64,000 nt of DNA. Source: Shewanella marinintestina (GTDB lineage: Bacteria; Pseudomonadota; Gammaproteobacteria; Enterobacterales; Shewanellaceae). This document shows positions 1-9,500 of this stretch, piece after piece. Position numbers and translations under genes: made by a program. How positions within the stretch are numbered: the stretch's first letter is position 1; each line of letters begins with the position of its first letter. Where the stretch lies: positions 186,001-250,000 of the forward strand of contig NZ_JAKILC010000003.1 in the NCBI RefSeq assembly GCF_023283845.1, written 5' to 3'. A model generated the notes under the pieces. The model saw only the letters and a program-made list of their open reading frames with translations. It did no database searches and was not told the origin of the DNA.

Positions 1-718
1 TATAAATACTGTCACGAGTCGTACCAGGTTCATCGTAAACAACTACACGTTCTTCACCTAAAATACGGTTAGTTAGCGTTGATTTACCGACGTTTGGCTT
101 ACCGATAATCGCAAGCTTAATTGGCAAGTCTTGTAGACGTTTTTGCTCAGCTTCTGCTTGTTCTTCGGTGTATTCACGCTCTTCTTCGTCATCATCACCG
201 TCTTCTTCTTTAGTTATGCCCATTGCTTCTGCATATGGCGCTAAAGAATATTCGATCATGTTCGTCACACCGCGACCTTGCGCAGCAGCCATTTGGTAAA
301 CCTCACCTAGGCCCAGTGACCAGAACTCAGCACAAGCAGAGTCTGCATCGATACCGTCAACTTTGTTAGCAACAACGAAAGTTGTTTTTTCGCGGCTACG
401 TAAATGTTGAGCAATCGCAAGATCGGCAGCAGTTAGACCTGCGCGCGCGTCAGTCATAAACAGCACTACATCTGCTTCTTCAATCGCAGCAAGAGATTGC
501 TCGGCCATGCGAGTTTCAATCCCTTCTTCAGTGCCGTCAATACCGCCAGTATCGACTACGATGAACTCATAACCTGCAAGATGTGCTCGGCCGTATTTAC
601 GATCCCGAGTTAGCCCAGGAAAGTCAGCGACAAGCGCATCTCTGGTACGGGTAAGTCGGTTAAAAAGGGTCGACTTACCAACGTTTGGTCGCCCAACTAG
701 GGCCACAACAGGAATCAT
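1..718 (-). CDS. der: GTPase Der (EngA), N-terminal part, cut by window edge
   Basis: Only the first 239 codons are present; the gene continues past the left edge. Der is a two-GTPase-domain protein that acts in late 50S ribosomal subunit assembly. The protein opens [17 protein letters not shown], so the first P-loop is at about residues 8-16; VDTGG (G3) and NKVDG (G4) follow. Then comes an acidic linker ([13 protein letters not shown]) and the second-domain P-loop [11 protein letters not shown] close to the edge. This tandem layout with an acidic linker is diagnostic. It lies downstream of bamB on the same strand but is separated by a hairpin terminator at 754-783, so it may have its own promoter. 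Product certain; the C-terminal half was not seen. Confidence 0.96.
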   Translation of the reverse strand, partial: MIPVVALVGRPNVGKSTLFNRLTRTRDALVADFPGLTRDRKYGRAHLAGYEFIVVDTGGIDGTEEGIETRMAEQSLAAIEEADVVLFMTDARAGLTAADLAIAQHLRSREKTTFVVANKVDGIDADSACAEFWSLGLGEVYQMAAAQGRGVTNMIEYSLAPYAEAMGITKEEDGDDDEEEREYTEEQAEAEQKRLQDLPIKLAIIGKPNVGKSTLTNRILGEERVVVYDEPGTTRDSIY

Positions 719-753
719 TTAATTGCCTCTATTACTCATTTTCTAATAACTAA

Positions 754-783
754 AAAGCCCCCAGATACACATCCAGGGGCCTT
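754..783 (-). terminator. Hairpin terminator after bamB
   Basis: On the minus strand GCCCC pairs with GGGGC around an inner GAT/ATC stem with loop GTGT, and TTTTT follows directly. It lies between the bamB stop (804) and the der start (718), and should at least attenuate read-through into der. Confidence 0.75.
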
Positions 784-803
784 ATCATCTCTTACGACTT
801 GGC

Positions 804-1991
804 TTACGGAAGTGTTACTCGAACCACTTTTCCACCACGAGTCTGCACATATAAATTGTCATTAACAACTAATGGCTGACTATATAAACCAGAGCTATCC
901 ACTTCTACGCGTCCAACGATTTGACCGTCTGACTTGTTTAAAAAGTGAAGGTAACCTTCAAAATCACCCACTACCACGTAATCTTTAAAAGATACTGGTG
1001 CAGTCAAACTACGATTAGCTAACTCTGCATTATTCCATAACTCTAGACCATTACGTCTATCAACCGCATAAACACGGCTGTGATCATCAACCACAAATAG
1101 GTTTAGACCTGAGTATGCTAGCTCGTTAAAGCTAGAATAACTGCGTGTCCATACGATACGACCAGTGCGCATCTCCATCGACACTAAATTACCATTATAG
1201 CTAACTGCATATAGGTTTTCGCCTACTAGCAATGGCTTCATATCCACATCAGCCATACGTGAGAACTCATTGCCTCCAGTAGGGGTGTAGATTGCTTGTT
1301 CCCAAGCTGCCTGCCCATTGTTTTTAATCACCACTGCAATTTTACCATCAGCAGTGCCAACAAAGAATCCACCTGCTTCATATGAAGCGGCACCTGTACC
1401 ACGAAGGGTTAAGGTAGGCAGTTGGTTTTCATAAACCCACTGTAGGCTGCCGTCATCAACATCGAACGCCTCTAACGTACCAGCGCCGGTATTAACAACA
1501 ACAACATCTTCACCCACAGTTGGTGCAGATAATAACTCGCCACCGGCAACCACATGCCAAATAGCTTCGCCTGTTGCTTCATCAAATGCTGCTAACAGTC
1601 CGCTTTCACCGCCCACAAAAATCTTGTTACGCGCAGCAGTCACACCACCAGCTAAACGTGCACCTTTGTTTTTAGCTAACGCATTATCTCTAAATGCTGA
1701 GCTAAAGTCATTTTCCCAAACGCGTTCGCCAGTGACTTCGTCAAATGCTTCAACCTTACCGTAACGATCTGCTACAAACAGTTTGTCGTAGCGTGCAGCA
1801 GGACGTAAACGTGAATAGTAGTCACCTACACCATCACCAACATTTGCGCTCCAACTTACTTCTGGAAACACACTTGCTTCGATTTCGCTAAGTGGCGTTA
1901 TCGGTTCTTCTTCTACATCGCTAGATGAACATGCCGACAACATACCTAAACTCATGCCACATACGAGCAGTGTTTTGCACCAAGACTTCAT
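804..1991 (-). CDS. bamB: Outer membrane protein assembly factor BamB
   Basis: BamB is a lipoprotein of the BAM complex that inserts beta-barrel proteins into the outer membrane. The 395-residue product has a short lipoprotein signal with lipobox LSAC (Cys about residue 21). An eight-bladed PQQ-type beta-propeller follows; repeats of the form AFDEATGEAIW, AFDVDDGSLQW and AVDRRNGLELW are visible. Length matches the family (about 390). The start lies 11 nt after the yfgM stop, so yfgM and bamB are cotranscribed, as in E. coli and Shewanella. It is followed by a terminator. Confidence 0.96.
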   Translation of the reverse strand: MKSWCKTLLVCGMSLGMLSACSSSDVEEEPITPLSEIEASVFPEVSWSANVGDGVGDYYSRLRPAARYDKLFVADRYGKVEAFDEVTGERVWENDFSSAFRDNALAKNKGARLAGGVTAARNKIFVGGESGLLAAFDEATGEAIWHVVAGGELLSAPTVGEDVVVVNTGAGTLEAFDVDDGSLQWVYENQLPTLTLRGTGAASYEAGGFFVGTADGKIAVVIKNNGQAAWEQAIYTPTGGNEFSRMADVDMKPLLVGENLYAVSYNGNLVSMEMRTGRIVWTRSYSSFNELAYSGLNLFVVDDHSRVYAVDRRNGLELWNNAELANRSLTAPVSFKDYVVVGDFEGYLHFLNKSDGQIVGRVEVDSSGLYSQPLVVNDNLYVQTRGGKVVRVTLP

Positions 1992-2002
1992 GGGCAGATT
2001 CC

Positions 2003-2623
2003 TTATGCCTTGTTCAGATTATCAAGCTTCATTTGTAATGTTGGACTAGTCATAGTGCCACCATTGTCTACTGCTGTTTGATAGGCAATCTTTGCCTTCT
2101 CTGTTTCGCCTTGGCGTACTAAGAAATCACCTTTTAGCTCATCTCTTTGAGCTGCAGAAGCAACATCAGTTACTTGGTCTAGCGTTGCAATCGCAGTAGC
2201 AAATTGGCCTTGTTCTGCTTGTACACGTGCAAGACGCATAGTAGCAATAAGAACAATGCTGCTATCTGCATTAGTCGCAATAATAGTTTTAAGCGTTGCC
2301 TCAGCTTTAGCAAGGTCGCCAGTTTCAACCGCTGATTTGGCCACTAGTAGCTCAAGTAGTGATTGATAACCTTTTTGGCCGTGCTCTTTAGCAAAGCTTT
2401 CTGCTGCACTTAACATTGCAGCATCAGCAGTGTTTTGACTGCTCAAAGCTTGAAATGACTCAGAAGCAGCTTCTGCTTGAGCTACTTGGTAGTCAGAGTA
2501 ATAGTTCCAACCGAATAATCCACCTAAACCGACAACAGCACCAATTACTACTGATGTGCCGTAATCTTTCCAGAACTGTTTGATAGCATCTACTTGTTGC
2601 TCTTCTGTGCTATAGATTTCCAC
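2003..2623 (-). CDS. yfgM: YfgM family ancillary SecYEG translocon subunit
   Basis: YfgM is a single-pass inner-membrane protein with a periplasmic TPR-like domain. It associates with SecYEG and the chaperone PpiD during export. The protein starts MEIYSTEEQQVDAIKQFWKD, typical of the family, with one membrane helix at about residues 24-42 (VVIGAVVGLGGLFGWNYY) followed by Ala-rich helical repeats. Length (206 aa) is normal. It sits between hisS (15 nt upstream) and bamB (11 nt downstream), the conserved gammaproteobacterial order. Confidence 0.93.
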   Translation of the reverse strand: MEIYSTEEQQVDAIKQFWKDYGTSVVIGAVVGLGGLFGWNYYSDYQVAQAEAASESFQALSSQNTADAAMLSAAESFAKEHGQKGYQSLLELLVAKSAVETGDLAKAEATLKTIIATNADSSIVLIATMRLARVQAEQGQFATAIATLDQVTDVASAAQRDELKGDFLVRQGETEKAKIAYQTAVDNGGTMTSPTLQMKLDNLNKA

Positions 2624-2638
2624 TTAAGTCTTCCCCTT

Positions 2639-3913
2639 TTAAATCAGTTCTGCAATATAAGCCGCCAATGCATCACGGGCAACCAATTCTTGTGCTTTAT
2701 CTTCGCGAAGGTGTTTCACTGCTACTTGGTTGTTGGCCACTTCATCTTCACCAATAACTAATGCAACAGTGGCACCACTCTTATCGGCTCGCTTCATCTG
2801 CTTCTTAAAGTTACCGCCACCACAATGGCTCATCACTTTTGCTGCAGGCAAGCTTGCTCTTAGTTCTTGGGCGATTTTAAATGCCTCAATGCGACAGCTT
2901 TCGCCCATCGCTGTAACGTATACGTCAACAGCTGGACCAATGTCCTTATCTAGCTCAAGAGTTTGCAGTAGTAATACAATGCGCTCAATACCCATTGCGA
3001 AGCCTACAGCAGGTGTTGGCTTACCACCGAGTTGACCCACAAGACCATCATATCGTCCACCAGCTAAAACTGTGCCCTGTGAACCTAAGCTTGAAGTCAC
3101 CCACTCAAAAACTGTGCGATTATAATAATCTAAACCACGCACTAGGCGAGGATTGATTGTGTATTGGATGCCGACAGCCTCTAAGAGTTCACATAAATGT
3201 GAAAAATGTGAACGTGTATCTTCACCGAAGTAATCCATTAAGACAGGAGCATCAGCCAAAAGCGCCTGTACATCAGCATTTTTAGAATCCAGAACGCGCA
3301 GCGGGTTACTGTACATGCGGCGTTGACTATCTTCATCTAATACATCTTTATGTTGCTCTAAGAAAGCAATTAATGCATCGCGGTATGCCGCACGCTCTTC
3401 TGTATCACCTAAAGTATTTAGCTCTAGTGTTACATGTTCAGAAATACCAAGCTTTTCCCACAACTTTGCAGATAACATCAATACTTCAGCATCGATATCA
3501 GCGCTTGGAATTCCGTAAACTTCAACGCCAAACTGGTGGAATTGACGGTAACGACCTTTTTGTGGACGCTCATGACGGAACATTGGACCCATATACCACA
3601 AGCGTTGCTCTTGGTTATATAGCAAACCATGCTCGTTACCCGCACGTACTGTAGAGGCCGTGCCTTCAGGACGCAGCGTTAAACTGTCACCGTTTCTATC
3701 TTCAAAGGTATACATCTCTTTTTCAACGATATCAGTCACTTCACCGATAGAGCGCTTAAAGAGATCTGTACTTTCAACGATAGGAGTACGAATTTCGCTG
3801 TAACCATATGACCCAACGGTGTCACGTAATACGGTTTCAAGTTTTTGCCATAAAGGACTTTGGGTAGGCAGAATGTCGTTCATTCCGCGAATCGCTTGGA
3901 TCTGTTTTGCCAC
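2639..3913 (-). CDS. hisS: Histidyl-tRNA synthetase
   Basis: This class II aminoacyl-tRNA synthetase charges tRNA-His in the cytoplasm. Motif 2 ([17 protein letters not shown], about residue 112 on) and the histidine-specific [15 protein letters not shown] are intact, as is the C-terminal anticodon-binding domain. I chose the GTG at 3913 as start because it gives 424 residues beginning (M)[15 protein letters not shown], the same length and opening as E. coli HisRS; the frame stays open five codons further to a TTG. It heads the hisS-yfgM-bamB run. Hairpin terminators upstream (3951-3972, 4013-4041) separate it from ispG, so its promoter must lie in the short gap. Confidence 0.97.
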   Translation of the reverse strand: MAKQIQAIRGMNDILPTQSPLWQKLETVLRDTVGSYGYSEIRTPIVESTDLFKRSIGEVTDIVEKEMYTFEDRNGDSLTLRPEGTASTVRAGNEHGLLYNQEQRLWYMGPMFRHERPQKGRYRQFHQFGVEVYGIPSADIDAEVLMLSAKLWEKLGISEHVTLELNTLGDTEERAAYRDALIAFLEQHKDVLDEDSQRRMYSNPLRVLDSKNADVQALLADAPVLMDYFGEDTRSHFSHLCELLEAVGIQYTINPRLVRGLDYYNRTVFEWVTSSLGSQGTVLAGGRYDGLVGQLGGKPTPAVGFAMGIERIVLLLQTLELDKDIGPAVDVYVTAMGESCRIEAFKIAQELRASLPAAKVMSHCGGGNFKKQMKRADKSGATVALVIGEDEVANNQVAVKHLREDKAQELVARDALAAYIAELI

Positions 3914-3950
3914 TATTCGACTCGTCAAATTTGCTATATAAAAATTAAAA

Positions 3951-3972
3951 AACGCCTCGCATTATAGGCGTT
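3951..3972 (-). terminator. Hairpin terminator between ispG and hisS
   Basis: AACGCCT pairs with AGGCGTT around an 8-nt loop. On the minus strand the stem is followed by TTTTAATTTTT, the form of an intrinsic terminator. It is the second of two in this gap. Confidence 0.7.
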
Positions 3973-4012
3973 TCGGGACTAAACGTACAACAGCTGGATT
4001 CAGCCATAAAAA

Positions 4013-4041
4013 ATCACAAGCCTGCAGAGCAGGCTTGTGAT
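4013..4041 (-). terminator. Strong hairpin terminator after ispG
   Basis: A perfect 13-bp stem (ATCACAAGCCTGC / GCAGGCTTGTGAT) with a 3-nt loop is followed on the minus strand by TTTTT. It lies 11 nt past the ispG stop. Confidence 0.88.
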
Positions 4042-4051
4042 GGCATTGTAC

Positions 4052-5167
4052 TTACTTATTTAAATCTTGAGCCGGAATTCGGCCTGCTACGATTGCTGCT
4101 TTCGCGCGGATCTTAGCTTCTAACGAATCAACAATATTGTTATTGTCAAAACGTTCTTTCTGGCGCACACCGTCATCGTAATAACCACTCATACGGTTAC
4201 CACCGGTAAGACCGATATCAGAGACTAGTGCTTCACCTGGGCCATTAACGACGCAACCAATAATTGATACGTCCATTGGCGTGACGATATCTTCAAGGCG
4301 CTGTTCAAGCTCGTTAACCGTTGAAATCACATCAAACTCTTGGCGTGAACATGACGGGCAAGCAATAAAGTTAATACCGCGAGAACGAATACGTAGCGAT
4401 TTTAAGATGTCAAAACCGACTTTAATTTCTTCTACCGGATCAGCTGCAAGCGAAATACGTAACGTATCACCAATGCCGTCAGCTAGTAGCATCCCTAAAC
4501 CCACTGCAGACTTAACTGAACCGGCACGTGCACCGCCAGCCTCGGTAATACCTAAGTGTAGCGGTTGTATGATTTGCTTCGCTAACAAACGGTATGACTC
4601 AACCGCTAAGAATACATCTGACGCTTTAACACTTACTTTAAACTGGTCGAAGTTCAAACGATCAAGAATATCCACGTGACGCATCGCTGACTCAAGCAAG
4701 GCTTCTGGTGTCGGCTCTTTGTATTTATCCATTAGATCTTTTTCTAATGAACCGCCGTTAACCCCGATACGAATAGGAATATTTTTGTCGCGCGCGCACT
4801 CAACTACGCTACGAATACGCTCTTCGTTACCGATATTACCAGGATTAATGCGTAAACAATCCACACCGTACTCAGCTACTTTAAGCGCGATACGGTAATC
4901 AAAATGAATATCAGCAACCAAAGGCACTGTGGTTTGCTGCTTGATCAGTTTAAAGGCTTCAGCCGCGTCCATTGTAGGTACTGAAACTCGCACAATGTCA
5001 GCACCGACATTTTCTAACGCTCTAATTTGAGCAACAGTCGCTTCGACATCTGTAGTACGTGTATTGGTCATCGACTGCACCGCTATTGGAGCACCATCAC
5101 CAATAGGGACATTACCAACATAAATACGGCTCGATTTGCGTCTAATAATAGGAGATTCGTTATACAT
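4052..5167 (-). CDS. ispG: 4-hydroxy-3-methylbut-2-enyl diphosphate synthase (GcpE)
   Basis: IspG catalyses the penultimate step of the MEP isoprenoid pathway, reducing 2-C-methyl-D-erythritol 2,4-cyclodiphosphate with a 4Fe-4S cluster. The 371-residue protein starts [18 protein letters not shown]. It contains the TIM-barrel segment with [11 protein letters not shown] and the cluster-binding cysteines in [12 protein letters not shown] and [12 protein letters not shown]. Length is normal for the short proteobacterial form. It lies 22 nt downstream of rodZ on the same strand and ends in a strong terminator, so rodZ-ispG look cotranscribed. Confidence 0.97.
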   Translation of the reverse strand: MYNESPIIRRKSSRIYVGNVPIGDGAPIAVQSMTNTRTTDVEATVAQIRALENVGADIVRVSVPTMDAAEAFKLIKQQTTVPLVADIHFDYRIALKVAEYGVDCLRINPGNIGNEERIRSVVECARDKNIPIRIGVNGGSLEKDLMDKYKEPTPEALLESAMRHVDILDRLNFDQFKVSVKASDVFLAVESYRLLAKQIIQPLHLGITEAGGARAGSVKSAVGLGMLLADGIGDTLRISLAADPVEEIKVGFDILKSLRIRSRGINFIACPSCSRQEFDVISTVNELEQRLEDIVTPMDVSIIGCVVNGPGEALVSDIGLTGGNRMSGYYDDGVRQKERFDNNNIVDSLEAKIRAKAAIVAGRIPAQDLNK

Positions 5168-5189
5168 CGTCTTTGTGCTCTGTGATCTG

Positions 5190-6179
5190 TTATTGTCCAG
5201 CGAATGGTAGAGTCATTCTTGCCACTTTACCGCTAGGATACTGCTCCAAACTAATCGCTTGGCCATTAAGTTTAATATTGACTACTTGCGGGGCACCCAA
5301 AGTGACCGCAAACGGCTCTGGCCCAACAAGATTGATTTGGTTACCTGACTTTTTAAGATCGCTCACTAATACTTTACCAGCACCATCGGTCACTTTAATC
5401 CAGCAGTCACCTGTTAAGTTTAGCGTTAATGTCGAGCCATTGATGGCATTCAATGTCGATTGAGTGTCAGAAGGTGTTTCTGCAGCAACATTTTCACTGC
5501 TCTGCTGTCCTGCTGTGTTAGCGGCATCAATGCTTGCTTCGGTAGCAAGCTCTGCATTATCGATAACAATAGCAGCTGGCGCATCATTTAAAGCGCTTTC
5601 TGCTGACAAGTCATCAGCTTCTGCAGCAGGCTCAATTCCTGAGTCGCTATTATCGAACAACACTTCAACGGGGCTTGGTAAGCCAACTTCAACCGATGCG
5701 GCAACTTCTTCAACGGTTGGCTGTGAATAATCAACTGCCGTTTCCATTGATGACTTTTGAAACCACCACAACACCATCAGTGCTAACAGTACAAATACGA
5801 TAACGTAAGTAAGTACCATTAAGCGACCATCGCGAGCTTGATGGGTCGTCTTACGAGAAAAGCTTTGCATTGACGGTTTTTCGTCATCTTCAAGCTGCTT
5901 ATCTAAGCACTCTTGCACAGTAAAAGGGTCTGCTTGTACTGCTCTTGCGTAGTTTTTAACGTAACCGCGCACATAAGTTGCTGCGCCGACTTCTTGTAAA
6001 TTATCGGCTTCGATTTCTTCAATGATTGCTGGACGCAAATGCAGTTGTGAAGCAACAGCTTCAATAGACAGCCCTTTACTTTCTCTTGCTGTTTTTAGCA
6101 AAACGCCCAGTGTGAGCGTAGGCTCATCCACTAGGCTTTCATTATCTACATTGGGCGCTTGATTCTGTTCATTTTTCAT
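5190..6179 (-). CDS. rodZ: Cytoskeleton protein RodZ
   Basis: RodZ anchors MreB filaments to the inner membrane for rod shape. The N-terminus (about residues 25-95) is a HTH_25 domain ([35 protein letters not shown]). A basic juxtamembrane stretch, one membrane helix at about residues 121-140 ([20 protein letters not shown]), a low-complexity Ala/Glu/Ser-rich periplasmic linker and the C-terminal DUF4115 domain ([16 protein letters not shown]) follow. The ATG overlaps the stop of pilW (TAATG), indicating translational coupling. Confidence 0.94.
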   Translation of the reverse strand: MKNEQNQAPNVDNESLVDEPTLTLGVLLKTARESKGLSIEAVASQLHLRPAIIEEIEADNLQEVGAATYVRGYVKNYARAVQADPFTVQECLDKQLEDDEKPSMQSFSRKTTHQARDGRLMVLTYVIVFVLLALMVLWWFQKSSMETAVDYSQPTVEEVAASVEVGLPSPVEVLFDNSDSGIEPAAEADDLSAESALNDAPAAIVIDNAELATEASIDAANTAGQQSSENVAAETPSDTQSTLNAINGSTLTLNLTGDCWIKVTDGAGKVLVSDLKKSGNQINLVGPEPFAVTLGAPQVVNIKLNGQAISLEQYPSGKVARMTLPFAGQ

Positions 6180-6967
6180 TAATGCATACTAGCCCGATAT
6201 TCTTTGGCTTGAACTGACTGTGGAAACTTTGCCAGTAGTAAGATACCAAATCGTCTTACTGCGTAATCGTCACTCAAACCTTGTTCAATTTTAATCCCAA
6301 GTGCCAGACTGGTGGCTGACTCTGCCGCAACTCGGTGGTAACGAGATAGCTGTTCTTGTGCTTCAGCATATCTCCCCTCTTCGTAATCGATTTCTGTTAA
6401 CTCAATTAACGAGGTGCGTCTTCTAGGATCGTACTTTAGCGCCATAGCAAAATACTTCTGCGCTTGACTAATTTGACCAGCTTTACGGCTACATATACCT
6501 AAGTTTTCATAGGTTGATGCCGAACGGGTATACAGGGGCTGGTCAACAGCTTTAAGAAACATTTTCTCAGACTCTGCATACTTACCTTGTTGGCATAAAA
6601 ACGCGCCAAAGTTATTGTATGAATCGCCTGTTGCGTCACTTGCGTTAATCGCTTGCCTATAGGCTTGTTCTGTTTTTTCTATTTCACCCACTGACTGGTA
6701 GTAATAGGCAAAAGCAATATGAACCTCTTCTAAATTAGGGGCAAAAGCCAATGCTCGATCAAGGTTGGCTTTTGCCTGTTCACTGTTACCTTTTTGTAGA
6801 TAGGTCAAACCAAGCTGCACACGTTGACGTGCAGCAGCCTCTTTATTAACTTTTCGCTCAGAGACTGGGGTATCAGTACCTGTATAGGTATCCTGAGTTA
6901 CACAACCGGATGCCATGACAGATGACAATATCATTACCAGCGGCAACACCAGCTTTCTCTGATTCAT
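6179..6967 (-). CDS. pilW: Type IV pilus biogenesis/stability lipoprotein PilW (PilF)
   Basis: PilW/PilF is an outer-membrane TPR lipoprotein needed for multimerisation of the type IV pilus secretin. The product has a lipoprotein signal with lipobox MASGC and about six TPR units (for example RVQLGLTYLQKGNSEQAKAN and YENLGICSRKAGQISQAQKY). I start at the ATG at 6967 (MNQRKLVLPLV); an in-frame ATG lies 12 nt upstream (6979) and cannot be excluded. The stop overlaps the rodZ start. The order rlmN-pilW-rodZ-ispG-hisS is conserved in gammaproteobacteria. Confidence 0.9.
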   Translation of the reverse strand: MNQRKLVLPLVMILSSVMASGCVTQDTYTGTDTPVSERKVNKEAAARQRVQLGLTYLQKGNSEQAKANLDRALAFAPNLEEVHIAFAYYYQSVGEIEKTEQAYRQAINASDATGDSYNNFGAFLCQQGKYAESEKMFLKAVDQPLYTRSASTYENLGICSRKAGQISQAQKYFAMALKYDPRRRTSLIELTEIDYEEGRYAEAQEQLSRYHRVAAESATSLALGIKIEQGLSDDYAVRRFGILLLAKFPQSVQAKEYRASMH

Positions 6968-6999
6968 TCTTAAGCCCATCTACCAGTGGATACAAAGAG

Positions 7000-8121
7000 T
7001 TAGTTCATTGTGACTGAAATTTGGTTCTCTTGCATTTGTTTTTTCGCTAAACGTTTGGTTCTATCGCGAATGTCACCGGCTAACTGACCACAAGCAGCAT
7101 CAATATCATCACCACGCGTCTTACGCACAATAACGGTAAGCCCATACTCCATCAATACTTTAGAGAATCTATCGATACGCGAGTTTGATGAACGACCATA
7201 TGGCGAACCTGGGTAGGGATTAAATGGAATTAGATTCACCTTACAAGGTGTATCTTTCATCAGCTTAGCTAATTCGTGCGCTTGATCTGTGCTGTCATTG
7301 ATATGATCAAGCATCACATATTCAACGGTAACACGGCCACGGTTAGCATTTGATTTAGCAATATAACGACGAATACCCGCTAAGAACTCTTCTAATGGAT
7401 ACTTTTTGTTAACTGGCACTAATACATCGCGTAGCTCATCGTTTGGCGCGTGAATACTCACAGCCAAAGCAACATCTAATGCATCGCCTAGTTTATCTAG
7501 TGCAGGTACCACACCTGATGTAGATAATGTCACGCGGCGCTTTGATAAGCTAAAACCAAAATCATCTAACATGATATCCATTGCTGGGATGACGTTCTTT
7601 AGGTTTAGCAATGGTTCGCCCATGCCCATCATCACTACGTTAGTGATTGGACGCTCACCAGTATCTTTTACGAAACCGATAAAATCAGCAACGCGCCAAA
7701 TTTGGCCAACAATCTCAGCAACTGTTAGGTTACGGTTAAAGCCCTGCTGTGCTGTTGAGCAGAATGTGCACTCTAATGCACAGCCTACTTGAGATGATAC
7801 ACAAAGCGTTGCGCGGTCATCTTCTGGGATATATACGGTTTCAACCTCTTGACCGTCACCCACGTTAATCGCGAACTTAATCGTGCCGTCGGCTGACTTT
7901 TGGTAGCTTGAAATCGCAGGAGCAAGAATTTCACATTTGGCTGCCAATTTAGCGCGTAATGCTTTGTTAATGTTAGTCATTTCTTCGAAGTCACTAACGC
8001 CAAAATGATAAATCCATTTCATCAATTGATCAGCACGGAATGGCTTTTCACCCATCTCGGTAAATAGCGCTCTTAATGCTTTACGATCAAGATCCAATAA
8101 ATTGATCTTCTTTTCACTCAT
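7000..8121 (-). CDS. rlmN: Dual-specificity rRNA/tRNA adenine-C2 methyltransferase RlmN
   Basis: RlmN is a radical-SAM enzyme that methylates C2 of A2503 in 23S rRNA and A37 in some tRNAs. The radical-SAM cluster motif [14 protein letters not shown] is present, as are GMGEPLLN and the conserved cysteine region near the C-terminus ([12 protein letters not shown]). I place the start at 8121 ([16 protein letters not shown], 373 aa), the usual family N-terminus, rather than at a codon 15 nt upstream. It is the first gene of the block leading to pilW. Confidence 0.96.
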   Translation of the reverse strand: MSEKKINLLDLDRKALRALFTEMGEKPFRADQLMKWIYHFGVSDFEEMTNINKALRAKLAAKCEILAPAISSYQKSADGTIKFAINVGDGQEVETVYIPEDDRATLCVSSQVGCALECTFCSTAQQGFNRNLTVAEIVGQIWRVADFIGFVKDTGERPITNVVMMGMGEPLLNLKNVIPAMDIMLDDFGFSLSKRRVTLSTSGVVPALDKLGDALDVALAVSIHAPNDELRDVLVPVNKKYPLEEFLAGIRRYIAKSNANRGRVTVEYVMLDHINDSTDQAHELAKLMKDTPCKVNLIPFNPYPGSPYGRSSNSRIDRFSKVLMEYGLTVIVRKTRGDDIDAACGQLAGDIRDRTKRLAKKQMQENQISVTMN

Positions 8122-8281
8122 TTTGTCTAACCTCAAAAAAACCTAAAACCTGCTCGCGGGCGGCGAATTATACAGATCTTAACAAATATTAGCCAGCAGG
8201 CTATCACCAAAGATCTAAACCTGTGCTAGAATCCGCGCAGACTAATTTTGGTCTGCCATGTGGAGGTGTAATTTCACCTTT

Positions 8282-9355
8282 ATGATAACTCTTATCATTA
8301 TAATATTTGTCGCGATTACTGTCTCTTTTCTTTGTAGTGTATTTGAAGCGGTATTGCTTTCAGTTACGCCAAGTTACATTGCCTCGTTGTCGAGCACAAA
8401 CCCAGGTGCAGCTAACCGACTACGTAAGCAAAAAGAGAACGTGGAATCTCCTCTCGTTTCGATCCTGACCTTAAATACCATCGCACACACCGTCGGTGCT
8501 GCTGTTGCTGGTGCTCAAGCGGCTAAGGTATTCGGCGATGAGATGCTAGGCGTATTTTCTGGTGTTCTTACCTTCTTAATTCTCTTCTTCTCAGAGATCA
8601 TTCCTAAAACCTTAGGTGCAAACTATTGGCGCTCTTTAGCTCCTGCTGTTTCTATCGCCTTGGTTTGGATGGAACGTAGCACTTTACCTCTCATTTGGAT
8701 GTCCAAGCAGGTTACTCAGCTAATGGGTAAGGGCGACGAAGGTCAATATATTCGTCAAGAGATGAGTGCAATGGCAGAAATTGGTCGTGCATCGGGTGAA
8801 CTTGATGAGCAAGAGTCAAAGATTTTGACTCAGATGCTATCGGTTAAAGAGATGCCTGTTACCGCGATCATGACACCAAGAACTGTAATGTTCAGATTGC
8901 CAACTGATTTGACGCAAGATCAATTTACGCGTCAATACATGGCAAAACCATTTACTCGAATTCCTGTCTATGACGAAGAGCCAGATAATATTATTGGTTA
9001 CGTTAATAGAAACGATATTTTGCTAGCAGAACGTAGAACGCCAAAAGAGTCTATTGCAGTACTTAAAAAGAACTTATTAGTGATCCCTGAGACTGCTAAA
9101 ATTCTGCCTCTTTTTGAGCTTATGATTAAGCGAAATACCAAAATAGCCATGATCGTGGATGAATACGGCTCTAACGAAGGTATTGTTACCTTAGAAGATA
9201 TCGTAGAATCACTGCTCGGTCTTGAAATTGTCGATTCAAACGACCCTGTAACTGACATGCAGCAATTTGCCCGTAAGTTGTGGAGCCGTCGTATGAAAGA
9301 CAAGGGCATTGTATTGTCTGATGACGGTGATTTCGAAAAAGAAAAAACTGAATAA
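8282..9355 (+). CDS. CNNM/CorC-family membrane protein with CBS domains
   Basis: The protein has an N-terminal DUF21/CNNM membrane domain of about four helices (MITLIIIIFVAITVSFLC; SGVLTFLILFFSEIIPKTLG). A CBS pair follows (VTAIMTPRTVMFRLPTD; IAMIVDEYGSNEGIVTLEDI). This family is linked to divalent-cation (Mg/Co) transport or efflux; the substrate cannot be read from sequence. The start at 8282 opens directly with the first helix. GGAGG lies 15 nt upstream, an unusually long spacing, and is half-buried in a small hairpin (AGGTG/CACCT at 8264-8279) that could bring it closer to the ATG. A terminator follows at 9371. C-terminal CorC_HlyC domain appears absent or very short. Confidence 0.88.
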   Translation: MITLIIIIFVAITVSFLCSVFEAVLLSVTPSYIASLSSTNPGAANRLRKQKENVESPLVSILTLNTIAHTVGAAVAGAQAAKVFGDEMLGVFSGVLTFLILFFSEIIPKTLGANYWRSLAPAVSIALVWMERSTLPLIWMSKQVTQLMGKGDEGQYIRQEMSAMAEIGRASGELDEQESKILTQMLSVKEMPVTAIMTPRTVMFRLPTDLTQDQFTRQYMAKPFTRIPVYDEEPDNIIGYVNRNDILLAERRTPKESIAVLKKNLLVIPETAKILPLFELMIKRNTKIAMIVDEYGSNEGIVTLEDIVESLLGLEIVDSNDPVTDMQQFARKLWSRRMKDKGIVLSDDGDFEKEKTE

Positions 9356-9370
9356 GTAGTCATACAAATA

Positions 9371-9394
9371 AAAAGGGAGCTTAGCTCCCTTTTT
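9371..9394 (+). terminator. Intrinsic terminator after CNNM gene
   Basis: AAAAGGGAGC and GCTCCCTTTT form a stem around TTA, with a T-run on the plus strand, 16 nt past the stop codon. Confidence 0.88.
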
Positions 9395-9500
9395 TAATCG
9401 CTAAAGCCTGCCGATTAGCTCAACCTAACCTCGATTAAATTCCACTTGTTATTTATTGACCTCTGCGTGTTATACTCCTCGTTTGGTCCCGAGGAATAAG

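Noticed and set aside
2730..5463. Plus-strand frames over hisS, ispG and rodZ
   Set aside because: They are antisense shadows of well-supported genes with no family features.
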